Source: CADCWK01 sp964244115
GTDB taxonomy: Bacteria > Chloroflexota > Chloroflexia > Thermomicrobiales > UBA6265
Direction of reading: 5' to 3'
DNA length: 47,040 nucleotides
NCBI GenBank assembly: GCA_964244115.1
Contig: CAXTHM010000026.1
Span: 1-47,040, forward strand
Every line of letters starts with the position of its first letter. Position 1 is the first letter of the stretch. The position numbers and the translations under genes were made by a program. The notes under the pieces are model-generated. The model saw nothing but the letters and a program-made list of their open reading frames with translations. It had not been told where the DNA came from and searched no databases. Positions 7,220 to 14,530 of the stretch are shown here, one piece after another.

Positions 7220-7444
7220 ATGAACCGCTTCTACGAAGGCCTCCTCGTCGTGACCGAAGTCGACGAGGTCAACCAGTTCGTTGCCCTGCACACCCGCCGG
7301 ATCGAGATCGAACTCGACGACGATGAGCCGTTCGTCGACATCTCCTTGGCCCGGATGCAGGGCGAGCCGCACCACTACCGGTCCGTTCACCCCGAGGCGA
7401 TCGCCTACGTCGCGCACCTGCTCGACGAACTGGCCCACGCATGA
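7220..7444 (+). CDS. Unknown small protein
   Basis: A 74-residue protein of unknown function rich in Asp, Glu and His (IEIELDDDEPFVDISLARM). ATG 7220 is chosen because AGGG lies nine bases upstream. In-frame ATGs at 7202 and 7211 are possible but have worse spacing. Its stop overlaps the next small start as ATGA. Confidence 0.55.
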   Translation: MNRFYEGLLVVTEVDEVNQFVALHTRRIEIELDDDEPFVDISLARMQGEPHHYRSVHPEAIAYVAHLLDELAHA

Positions 7445-7536
7445 GCCCCTACCAGCACCTCCATGGGTCCGAGGAGGGCCCCGTCGCCGACTGGCGCCAG
7501 CTGATCGCCCGGATGACCCCCACATCCCTTGCGTAA
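7441..7536 (+). CDS. 31-codon coupled open reading frame
   Basis: A 31-residue frame that starts within the stop of the preceding gene (ATGA at 7441-7444) and ends at TAA 7534-7536, inside the promoter of the HicA gene. The exact 4-base overlap supports translational coupling. The peptide (begins MSPYQHLHG) has no recognisable domain. It may be a real micro-protein or chance. Confidence 0.4.
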   Translation: MSPYQHLHGSEEGPVADWRQLIARMTPTSLA

Positions 7537-7557
7537 TGGTTACGATTGCGCTACAAT
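7529..7557 (+). promoter_or_regulatory. Sigma70-type promoter of hicA
   Basis: TTGCGT (7529-7534), a 17-base spacer and TACAAT (7552-7557) lie 42 bases before the HicA start. This gives the HicA/HicB module its own promoter, separate from the upstream small genes. Confidence 0.65.
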
Positions 7558-7598
7558 TAGTACATCAGCAGGGAGCTGAGACGGACGAAGGGGGAGGG

Positions 7599-7835
7599 AT
7601 GGGAAAGCTCGACAAACTGCGGCGAAAGCTGCTGGCCCGGCCAACCGAGATGCCGCTCACGGACGTGCAGCAGCTCCTCGAACTGGCCGGATGGACGATG
7701 CGGCAGGGCAAGGGCTCGCACGTCGTCTTCACCAAACCAGACACTCCGCCGATTCCGATGCGGGTGGAGGACGGAAAGGTGAACCGGGCAGCGATCAGGG
7801 ACGCAGCCAACGCGATCGGTCAGCCGGGGGAGTAA
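7599..7835 (+). CDS. hicA: HicA-family mRNA interferase toxin
   Basis: A 78-residue HicA toxin with the double-stranded-RNA-binding-like fold. It would cleave mRNA and halt growth unless bound by HicB. The family signature is clear: LLELAGWTMRQGKGSHVVF, with catalytic His41 in the GSH motif, then a strand and the closing helix (VNRAAIRDAANAIG). ATG 7599 follows a GGGGGAGGG stretch. Its partner HicB lies 170 bases downstream rather than adjoining, which is unusual for this family. Confidence 0.9.
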   Translation: MGKLDKLRRKLLARPTEMPLTDVQQLLELAGWTMRQGKGSHVVFTKPDTPPIPMRVEDGKVNRAAIRDAANAIGQPGE

Positions 7836-7939
7836 TCCCCCGGCCCCGGCCGACCATCCCTCTCCCGATCCGTACGCTGTTGCGATAGCGGCGACGACGG
7901 ACCCTATCAGCGCTAGACCAAGCGTTGCCGGATGTGCTG

Positions 7940-7990
7940 CTGACAACTCCTTGACATTCGATATTAGGAAACATCGCGAGGAAAACTCGC
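7940..7990 (+). promoter_or_regulatory. Candidate hicB promoter and inverted repeat
   Basis: CTGACA (7940-7945), a 16-base spacer and TATTAG (7962-7967) form a plausible promoter. It is followed by a perfect inverted repeat GCGAG-GAAAA-CTCGC (7976-7990). The repeat could be a HicB operator or a leader hairpin. Separate transcription of antitoxin would explain the large gap after hicA. Confidence 0.45.
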
Positions 7991-8005
7991 AAAGGATGGG
8001 AAACC

Positions 8006-8548
8006 ATGAACCCCGTCTTGGCGACGATGGCTCCGTCGCCCCAGCCTGTCACGCTGGATGAAGCCCTTGGCCGCGCGTATCCCTTCGCCGTGGTGCCGGA
8101 ACCGACCGGTGGCTTCGACATCATCTTTCCAGACCTGCCGGGCTGTTCCTCCTTCGCTCGCACGCTGGAGGAGATCCCCCAGCAGGTTCGGGACGCCACC
8201 GCGACCTGGATCGAGGCATCGTTCGAGATGAACCACCCCATTCCGGCTCCTTCGACCGACTGGGACCCGTCCCCGGCATGGCCGACCGAACCGATCACCC
8301 GGCTCGATGGTCAACCCGCGCCGGCTCCGGAGCCGATCTATACGACCGAGCAGGTGGCGGACCTGCTGGACGTCTCGACGGCTCGTGTCCGCCAGATGGC
8401 GACCCGCTTCGAGACCGGCACGAAGGTCGCCGGCGTCTGGATGTTCACTCCGGCCGATGTCGTCGCGATGCAGGGTCGCCCTGGCCGCGGTCGACCGGCT
8501 CGTGTCGCCAACGATTCCGCGACGTTCCGCCTGTCCGGCGATCTCTAG
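8006..8548 (+). CDS. hicB: HicB-family antitoxin with C-terminal HTH
   Basis: A 180-residue HicB antitoxin. Residues 24-78 form the partial RNase H-like domain with the typical FPDLPGC turn and following helix (EEIPQQVRDATATWIEA). A Pro-rich linker (79-110) joins a MerR/excisionase-like helix-turn-helix (111-155, TTEQVADLLDVSTARVRQ, then a WMFTPADV wing). HicB would neutralise HicA and repress the module through the HTH. Many HicB proteins end in a ribbon-helix-helix or a Xre domain, so the MerR-like domain here is less usual. ATG 8006 follows AAAGGATGG. Confidence 0.88.
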   Translation: MNPVLATMAPSPQPVTLDEALGRAYPFAVVPEPTGGFDIIFPDLPGCSSFARTLEEIPQQVRDATATWIEASFEMNHPIPAPSTDWDPSPAWPTEPITRLDGQPAPAPEPIYTTEQVADLLDVSTARVRQMATRFETGTKVAGVWMFTPADVVAMQGRPGRGRPARVANDSATFRLSGDL

Positions 8549-8556
8549 GACTCTGC

Positions 8557-8607
8557 GAGGACGTGGAACGGGGCCAAGCACTGCGCTTGGCCCCGTTCCA
8601 CGTCTTC
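8557..8607. terminator. Bidirectional terminator between convergent operons
   Basis: A perfect 20-bp inverted repeat (8560-8579 with 8585-8604) with a 5-base loop can be extended by three further pairs. It lies between the ends of hicB (rightward) and the holin-like gene (leftward, end of the late operon). The T-runs are short (TCTTCC), but the very long stem should stop or separate the converging transcripts. A smaller TTCCAG-TAT-CTGGAA palindrome follows at 8605-8619. Confidence 0.7.
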
Positions 8608-8627
8608 CAGTATCTGGAATATGACGA

Positions 8628-8942
8628 TCAGCGTGTCGACGGAGGCCGGAACGTGGTCGTCGACGTCGCCTTCTCGATCGCCGGCGCGATCCCGCTCGGG
8701 CGCCAGAGCGTCTGGTAGAGCACCTGGCTGGTGATCAGCACGGCGACGACCGACGTCGCCACGTCCTGCCCGCTGCCGATCTGACCCTGGAGCAGGGCGA
8801 TCAGGAGGCCAGCGACCACGCAGATGGCGAACGTGGCCAGCCCCCGGGCCTCGGAGCGCCACCGCGGCTGGACGATGATCGCAATGAGGTTCGGGAGCAG
8901 CGAGCCGACGACGATGCTGGTGATGGTGATGTCCGCGTCCAT
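8628..8942 (-). CDS. Putative holin-like membrane protein
   Basis: A 104-residue protein with three predicted membrane segments (about 7-25, 34-52 and 62-80) and a charged C-terminal tail. It is the last gene of the late operon and follows the endolysin gene, the usual place for a holin. The family cannot be named from sequence. The 199 bases between it and the endolysin gene hold a 12-bp repeat. Confidence 0.6.
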   Translation of the reverse strand: MDADITITSIVVGSLLPNLIAIIVQPRWRSEARGLATFAICVVAGLLIALLQGQIGSGQDVATSVVAVLITSQVLYQTLWRPSGIAPAIEKATSTTTFRPPSTR

Positions 8943-9101
8943 GGTGATGATGTCCTTTCAGCAGTGAGGTACTCAATGAAAGAAATTGACGGTTTGCTTT
9001 CATCCAGGATCGCTACCTGGTAGTCACTCCGTGAATACCGCGATCGCTATTGGTCGTTCGGGCCGTTCAGGACAATAAGAAGTCACGGAGCTCGACACGT
9101 C

Positions 9102-9149
9102 GCTCTCCCAGTAGCTCTACGAGTAGCTCTCCCAGTAGCTCTCATGCAG
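9102..9149. repeat. 12-bp tandem repeat at endolysin 3' end
   Basis: About three and a half copies of a 12-bp unit (GCTCTCCCAGTA and GCTCTACGAGTA alternating) directly follow the endolysin stop codon and overlap its last codons. The unit keeps reading frame with the gene. The rest of 8943-9101 shows no gene or clear signal. Confidence 0.75.
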
Positions 9150-10617
9150 CGACCTCCTCGACCGTGCCATCAGCCGTGCCCCGGACCGTCCAGCCCCCAT
9201 CGAACCGGAACACCCGTCCGCCGTCTGTCTCCGTTACGGAAACGAGCTGCGGCCACGTCCCCGTCTCCCGACCATGCTCGAGCCACAGCTTCGTCACCGG
9301 GCCGTTGGCGTCGAACGCGAAGGTCATGGCGCGATCGCCGTTGCTCGCGACCGACCCAAACCAGCCCGACACCAGCGTCAGGTCGACCCCGGCCGGCAGG
9401 GCGATCGCCGTCGGGGGCGTCGGCGTCACGACCGGAGCCGTCGACCGCGGCGGACGCTGCGGTGTCGGCGGCACCGATCCAGTCACCTCGACCGATTGGG
9501 CGTCACGCAGGATCTCGCCGACCCGAGTGATGAGCCGCGTCGTCATGCCGCGAATGACCGAGCCAGGGCAATCGTGTTCCGTGCCCGGCCCCTTGGCCCC
9601 GTTGAACTCCCCGTGCCAGTAGACGAACGTCAGGCCCGTCTCCGGGTTGATCGGCCACGACGGGTACGGGATCTCGCACCAGTCGGCCCAGTACGCAATC
9701 AACTGGACCAGCCGACTGAATCCGGTCTCGGAGATCGTGTCGTCCTTGAACCCGGACGTCTCGAGGCTGATGCCGTCGCGATTGATCGCCGACTGGCCCA
9801 GCTTTGCGACCAGGGCGATGCCATCACCCGGTGGCGACGTCCATGGACCAGAGGCATAGGGCGCGAGCCGGCCGAGCGGATCGGTCCAGCGCCAGATCTC
9901 CCCGGTGCGATGATCGATGCCGTAGTCGGTCCGGGCTCGCGTCCGGGCGTCGGTGCGGAAGTACTCGTCCGTCCCGGCAAGGCTGCCGGCCATCCGGTGC
10001 AGCACGACGAAGCGCGGTCGCCGTTGTCCCAGATCGTCCCAGGCCGTGTTGAGCTCGGGATCGATGTCCCTATGGACGACGGGCGGCGCGACGACGTTGC
10101 CGAACGTGATCGGTGACGTGGCTGACATCGTGGTTCCTCCTGGGCTGGCCAACGGCGTCGCCCCGGCGGCGAGCGGCATCCGATTGATGACCTCGACTGC
10201 CTGCCGCACGTAGCGATCGACGTCGTTCTCGGTCGGCGGCGCATAGACATTGATCAGGTCCCGAATCGTCGTCGCGTTCCGGTAGGCGCCAGCGGGATCG
10301 GTGAGGAGCTGCTTCCACCGCGCCGCACAGGCGGCATAACTGGTAAAGGTCTCCCAGGTATGCGCTCCGGCTTTCCACCCTGACGCCAACGACAGGAAGT
10401 TGTGGCTCGCCTTCGGGATGACGCCCTGATAGGTCGCGTGCTTCTGTTCGACGAACGAGATCGCGGCCATGAGCCGGGAGAACCCGCCGGCCGCAGCCAG
10501 TAGTCGGGCAGCCTCCTCGACGAGCGGGCTGTCGCCCTGGGTCCGAAACTCGGCGATCAGCCCCGCAACGGTGGTATTTCCGGTCTCGCGCCAGGGCGTC
10601 TCCGCGGTGACGGTCAT
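9142..10617 (-). CDS. Two-domain endolysin (glucosaminidase-like + amidase)
   Basis: A 491-residue lytic enzyme for the host wall. Residues 15-145 look like a glucosaminidase/lysozyme-type domain (SFVEQKHATYQ, with Glu57 as candidate acid, then SHNFLSL). Residues 200-365 are an N-acetylmuramoyl-L-alanine amidase of the Amidase_2 fold with zinc ligands His207 (VVLHRM), His335 (YWHGEF) and Cys350 (HDCPG). A Pro/Thr linker (about 385-410) leads to a small beta domain (415-491) that may bind the wall. ATG 10617 follows AAGGAG and overlaps the stop of the upstream gene as ATGA. No signal peptide, so release would depend on a holin. Confidence 0.85.
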   Translation of the reverse strand: MTVTAETPWRETGNTTVAGLIAEFRTQGDSPLVEEAARLLAAAGGFSRLMAAISFVEQKHATYQGVIPKASHNFLSLASGWKAGAHTWETFTSYAACAARWKQLLTDPAGAYRNATTIRDLINVYAPPTENDVDRYVRQAVEVINRMPLAAGATPLASPGGTTMSATSPITFGNVVAPPVVHRDIDPELNTAWDDLGQRRPRFVVLHRMAGSLAGTDEYFRTDARTRARTDYGIDHRTGEIWRWTDPLGRLAPYASGPWTSPPGDGIALVAKLGQSAINRDGISLETSGFKDDTISETGFSRLVQLIAYWADWCEIPYPSWPINPETGLTFVYWHGEFNGAKGPGTEHDCPGSVIRGMTTRLITRVGEILRDAQSVEVTGSVPPTPQRPPRSTAPVVTPTPPTAIALPAGVDLTLVSGWFGSVASNGDRAMTFAFDANGPVTKLWLEHGRETGTWPQLVSVTETDGGRVFRFDGGWTVRGTADGTVEEVAA

Positions 10618-11057
10618 GATCTCGTCTCCTTGTCTGGTCCCATGACCAGTTCGGGCAGGGACACGATGCCCTTGCTCCTGGCCTCCTCTCGCTCCGTGCG
10701 GGAGACGCGGTACCGCAGCACGATCAGCAGCATGGTCGTCGCGGTCCCGACGATTGCCCGGACGACGGTGTTGACCCATAGGGGCGGCTCCGGCAGGTCG
10801 CTGATCCGGTAGGCGAGGAAGATGAACAGGCCGCCGATCACCCACTGCCACCAGGTGAACAGGAACACGCGTGGCGTCCAGCCCCGGAGGACGGTGACCC
10901 GGTAGGTCATGACCGTCGCGACGACGAGCGTGGCGATCGCCATGTAGGCGTAGATGCCCCAAGTGGTCACGGCCTCGTCACCGATGAACGAGATCGTGGT
11001 TATCACGCTTGCGACGAGGGCGATCAGCCCAAACGTCATCCGCCAGGTCAACGTCAT
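10614..11057 (-). CDS. Four-helix membrane protein of lysis block
   Basis: A 147-residue protein with four predicted membrane segments (about 9-28, 33-52, 63-84 and 92-113) and a charged cytoplasmic tail (REEARSKG). ATG 11057 follows GAGAGGAGA. Start and stop overlap the neighbouring genes by four bases each. Lying directly before the endolysin, it is a holin candidate. With the protein at 8628 the phage would then have two holin-like proteins. Confidence 0.65.
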   Translation of the reverse strand: MTLTWRMTFGLIALVASVITTISFIGDEAVTTWGIYAYMAIATLVVATVMTYRVTVLRGWTPRVFLFTWWQWVIGGLFIFLAYRISDLPEPPLWVNTVVRAIVGTATTMLLIVLRYRVSRTEREEARSKGIVSLPELVMGPDKETRS

Positions 11058-11266
11058 GATCCGTCTCCTCTCAGCCGGCCCGTATCCGGGACTTCCAGGA
11101 AGTCGTTGCCGGAGGGTCCGTCCCGCTCCTCGCGAATCGCCCGGGTCTCCGTTCGGGCCGTGGTGGCCTGTGCCCGGAGCTCGACGATGAACGCATCGGC
11201 GTCCGGGTCGTAGCGGTCGGCCAGGCGCTGTTCGATGTGCTCCCACAGGCGGCGGGCGATCGTCAC
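11054..11266 (-). CDS. Small charged protein of lysis block
   Basis: A 70-residue, mostly helical and highly charged protein (starts VTIARRLWEHIEQRLADRYD). GTG 11266 overlaps the upstream stop as GTGA, with GCGAGG just upstream. Its stop overlaps the next ATG in the same way. No membrane segment. Function unknown. Confidence 0.6.
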   Translation of the reverse strand: MTIARRLWEHIEQRLADRYDPDADAFIVELRAQATTARTETRAIREERDGPSGNDFLEVPDTGRLRGDGS

Positions 11267-11514
11267 GACGCCACCTCGCGATCGACGAGCTGGGCCTTCA
11301 GGTCCGCGATCAGGGCGTCCTTGTCGGCCAGCCGGCTCCGGAGCGCCGCGATCAGTTCGTCCTTGTCCGCCAACGCCGACAAGGACTCGGTCTGGGTAAC
11401 GGCCACCTTGCGGCGCGCCTGCTGCCGGTCGGCCAGCCACTGGACGGCCTTGCCGAGGGCGCCCATGAACGGCACCGCCGCCACGATGAGGGCGATGAGG
11501 ACCGGGTCCGACAT
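11263..11514 (-). CDS. Membrane-anchored coiled-coil protein
   Basis: An 83-residue protein with one N-terminal membrane segment (about 4-24) and a C-terminal coiled coil (35-80) in which two nearly identical 14-residue blocks follow each other (ADKDELIAALRSRL and ADKDALIADLKAQL). The architecture resembles phage inner-membrane spanin or holin-accessory proteins. Spanins are only needed with an outer membrane, so in a single-membrane host it would have another lysis or tail role. Confidence 0.65.
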   Translation of the reverse strand: MSDPVLIALIVAAVPFMGALGKAVQWLADRQQARRKVAVTQTESLSALADKDELIAALRSRLADKDALIADLKAQLVDREVAS

Positions 11515-11550
11515 CCGACACTCCTGGCAGCAGTGACTCCCACATGGGAC

Positions 11551-12153
11551 CTACTCCTGTCGCACCGCATCGGGTGCTGCGACGACGTCGAGTGCCGTCA
11601 GTGCGACCTCGCTCGGGACCGCGTCCAGCACCGCGACGGTCGCCGCGACGCTGAGCTCGTTGGCGGTCGCGTTGGCCTCGAGGGCACCGGACGCCGCCCG
11701 AACCGCCTCGGCGAGGTCGCCCATCGCCATCCGGACCTGGTTCATCTCGGTCTCGCGGTCGATCGCGAAGCCGGCGAACTCGAACCCGTCCGGCTCGCGG
11801 ATCGCCGCCGGGTCCAGCTTGGCGACGGCGTCTCGGAGCGGCCCCAGCGACGTGACCAGGGCCGCCTGTGCCGCCTGCGAGGCGACGAGCATCTCCCGGG
11901 CGAGCTGGCCCTTGAGCTCGCCCTCGGTCGGCGCCGGGTCGGGCACCCAGACGAAGGTCCGGCTGATGAGCTTGAAGCTGCCGTCCGGGCGCTCCCAGTT
12001 CTCCTCGTACTTCCCGTAGTGACCTGGGCCGGTGGCGTCCGCCGGCGGGCTGGTCGGCTCGTCCTCGATGATGCCAACGGGCGGCTCCTCGGGGATCTCG
12101 GTCGGGTTCGTGCCGGTTTCGCTGTCGAACTCATTGACCTGCTGCTGCGTCAT
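11551..12153 (-). CDS. Unknown structural or tail-accessory protein
   Basis: A 200-residue acidic protein (start MTQQQVNEFDSE). A Pro/Glu-rich N-terminal region (1-45) is followed by a short aromatic beta segment (YGKYEENWERPDGSFKLISR) and a long Ala-rich helical region (75-195). It lies between minor tail genes and the lysis block on the late transcript, so a tail-tip or fibre-assembly role is plausible but unproven. Confidence 0.6.
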   Translation of the reverse strand: MTQQQVNEFDSETGTNPTEIPEEPPVGIIEDEPTSPPADATGPGHYGKYEENWERPDGSFKLISRTFVWVPDPAPTEGELKGQLAREMLVASQAAQAALVTSLGPLRDAVAKLDPAAIREPDGFEFAGFAIDRETEMNQVRMAMGDLAEAVRAASGALEANATANELSVAATVAVLDAVPSEVALTALDVVAAPDAVRQE

Positions 12154-12173
12154 GTCGATCGTCCTTTCCCTGG

Positions 12174-13361
12174 CTAGGCGATCTGCGCCCAGACCGATGC
12201 AATGTTCGTGATCGTGCCGCTGTTCGGGTTGAAGCTGGGCAGGGCTCCGTAGGTGTGCGGCATGGAGATGCCCGTCTTGAGCGTCACTCCGGTGGCGGAG
12301 ACGTCACCCGAGCTGACGCCGATGATGCCGGCCGTCGCGGCGCCACTGGCCACGCCCGCCAGCACGACCGTCGCGGACGGCGTGAACGCGATCCAGTACC
12401 ACCCGCGGGGAAGCGAGAGGTTCGTGACCGAGCCCGAATACACCCCGGCGGCACTGCCGAGGCTGATGGTGGCCTCGCGCAACGGACCGCCGGTGGGCAA
12501 TCCGTCCGCTGCGACCGCGTAGAGGCCGATGCGACCCGAGACGGCGGTCGAGCCACTGGCCCGGGCGATGAGGAACCCGCCGAGGGTCCCGGAGTCCGAC
12601 GGATGCCAGATCGGCCAGGCGATCAGGGTGCCAGTGCTGTAGCTCTGGCTCGTGATCGGACCGCGCACGACGTCACCGTTGAGCGGACCGATATAGGTTC
12701 CGGCGACCGGCCGTGGGTAGGGACGGAACAGGCGTTTGATGTCCGCTGTCAGCGTCGAGCCCGAGAGGGTCAGGTCGATGAAGTCCGAGTCCGCCACGGC
12801 CGTGACCCCGCCGCTGGCCGGGTGGCTGTGGTCGCTCCTGGCCACGGTCGTTGCGGTCCCGAAGGTGCCACCTGACCCACCGTAGTCGGCGTCGAGCCGG
12901 ACCAGATCGGTTGATGGCTCCGTGACCTTGATCCCGTCCTTGATGTCCAACGTCTTGAGACTGGTCGTCACCTCCCCCACCCCGACGCCAAAGACGTTGA
13001 TTGGCCGACTGACCGCACTGCCGACCTGTGACGCGAGCACGACGTCGCCAGCGGTCGGCAGCTGGCCTGCCCCCGTGCCGATTGCCACGCTGGTCAGCGG
13101 AACCGCGATCAGCTGGCCGCCGAAGGTCCGAAACAGCAGCACCTCGGAGCCGACCGCCGGCACGAACCCGCTGATCGGGATGAGCTGGGCGCCTGGCACG
13201 TCCGAGCCCAGCGCCCGGACCTTGATCGCGCTGCCCGCCACGGCTTCGACCAGCACGCGATCGGCGACCCCGCCGCGGCTGATCTCCTCGCGGGCCAGTT
13301 GCCGGATGGCGATGACCGCGTCCGTCGCGTTCTTCGCATTGGTCGTCTCGCGATCGCTCAT
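12174..13361 (-). CDS. Tail fibre-like protein
   Basis: A 395-residue beta-rich protein. The N-terminal part (to about 110) is an OB-like domain with polar loops. ARSDHSHPASGG (about 180) is a motif common in phage tail fibres, between repeated Gly/Thr-rich strands. The C-terminal half (about 220-395) looks like a receptor-binding beta-sandwich (GWYWIAFTPSAT). ATG 13361 overlaps the upstream stop as ATGA. An upstream in-frame start would invade the neighbouring gene. Confidence 0.7.
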   Translation of the reverse strand: MSDRETTNAKNATDAVIAIRQLAREEISRGGVADRVLVEAVAGSAIKVRALGSDVPGAQLIPISGFVPAVGSEVLLFRTFGGQLIAVPLTSVAIGTGAGQLPTAGDVVLASQVGSAVSRPINVFGVGVGEVTTSLKTLDIKDGIKVTEPSTDLVRLDADYGGSGGTFGTATTVARSDHSHPASGGVTAVADSDFIDLTLSGSTLTADIKRLFRPYPRPVAGTYIGPLNGDVVRGPITSQSYSTGTLIAWPIWHPSDSGTLGGFLIARASGSTAVSGRIGLYAVAADGLPTGGPLREATISLGSAAGVYSGSVTNLSLPRGWYWIAFTPSATVVLAGVASGAATAGIIGVSSGDVSATGVTLKTGISMPHTYGALPSFNPNSGTITNIASVWAQIA

Positions 13362-14530
13362 GCGATCACCCCCGATCGAGCAAGCACGAACGGCTGCGTC
13401 CGGGCGGCGCGGACGATGGACTGGCCGGTGTCGAAGTTCTGCTTCAGGCCCGCCGACCGCCACCGTCCGTTGATCCGGGCCTGGTCGTCGCCTGGCCGAG
13501 ACGCACCCGACAGATCGACCGCGTAGAGCTCGTACGCCTCGTGGCCGAGGTCCAGGTGCGTCGTGATACTGAGGGTCTCGGAGACACTCCCGGCCAGGCC
13601 GGCGAGCCGCCGGGCATAGGCCGTCACCGCCGCCTGATCGGCGTACTGGCTGACGACGTCCGTGCGAGGACGGAGACCGATCGTCAGCCGATGGATGTCG
13701 CTCGTGGGGTCGCTCACCTCCCAGACCGCCCGGAACCGCTTGGCGGGATCGGTATCCTCCTGCACCACCGTGATCTGGTTGGACAGGCTGGAGTCGTCGC
13801 TATCCGTCTGGGGCGGCGCGATGATCTGGCTATTGACGCCGGCGACATATGTGAAGCTGGGACTGATCTTGTCGACGTCGCGGTAATAGGTGCTGGTCAG
13901 CACCCCGTCCCACGAGGCCCAGGGTGTGTAGCACCCGATCTTCGCCAGCAGATCGCCGGCGACTTTCAGCCGGCTCTCGTTGGCGCCCCACGTCATGGCG
14001 GCGGGGAGCGTCCGGCTGTCGTTCGGGAAGTTGACGCGGATATCGATCCCATCGGGCAGGTCCACCTCCTGGATGACCAGCGTGGCGGCGTCGGTGTATC
14101 TCACCCCCGCCGCGACGTTGTAGGTGTCGCCGAGCGTTGCGTCCCGGACCGTGCCGGTCAGGTCGTCGAGGGTCAACCGACCCGCCGCGACGACACCGCG
14201 GTCGACATCGTCGATCCACGTCATGGCGCCACGACGCATCCGGAACAGCCCCTGTTGCCGGGTGACGGGTGGCCGGCCGTCGATGGGCGTGATCGTGACG
14301 ATCGGCGCGAGGAAATCGCGATACGGCAGCGCCCGGAAGGGCCGATCCAGCTGGCCGGTGAACTGCCCCGACACGGCCTTGTCCGGGTCGAAGTCGACGG
14401 ACCCCGAGGTGACCAGGTCGGTGATGTCGGCGATCGCGGCGTTGCTCGCATCGCGGAGCTCGTATCGGACCGACCATTCCGCTGCGGCCGAGGTGCCGAC
14501 GCCGTAGCGCCCGTAGGAGGTGTCGCTCAT
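13358..14530 (-). CDS. Minor tail protein, baseplate-hub-like
   Basis: A 390-residue protein with an opening strand-rich domain (SVRYELRDASN, SGSVDFDPDKAVSG), a middle TPIDGRPPVTRQQGLFRM segment and a C-terminal domain with dispersed Asp/Arg. This pattern resembles siphophage tail-tip proteins between the tape measure and the fibres. ATG 14530 overlaps the stop of the large minor tail gene as ATGA. Confidence 0.65.
   Translation of the reverse strand: MSDTSYGRYGVGTSAAAEWSVRYELRDASNAAIADITDLVTSGSVDFDPDKAVSGQFTGQLDRPFRALPYRDFLAPIVTITPIDGRPPVTRQQGLFRMRRGAMTWIDDVDRGVVAAGRLTLDDLTGTVRDATLGDTYNVAAGVRYTDAATLVIQEVDLPDGIDIRVNFPNDSRTLPAAMTWGANESRLKVAGDLLAKIGCYTPWASWDGVLTSTYYRDVDKISPSFTYVAGVNSQIIAPPQTDSDDSSLSNQITVVQEDTDPAKRFRAVWEVSDPTSDIHRLTIGLRPRTDVVSQYADQAAVTAYARRLAGLAGSVSETLSITTHLDLGHEAYELYAVDLSGASRPGDDQARINGRWRSAGLKQNFDTGQSIVRAARTQPFVLARSGVIA

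Noticed and set aside
8943..9101. Small gene between the endolysin and the last membrane protein
   Set aside because: No frame with a start and ribosome site on either strand; only the 12-bp repeat at its edge.
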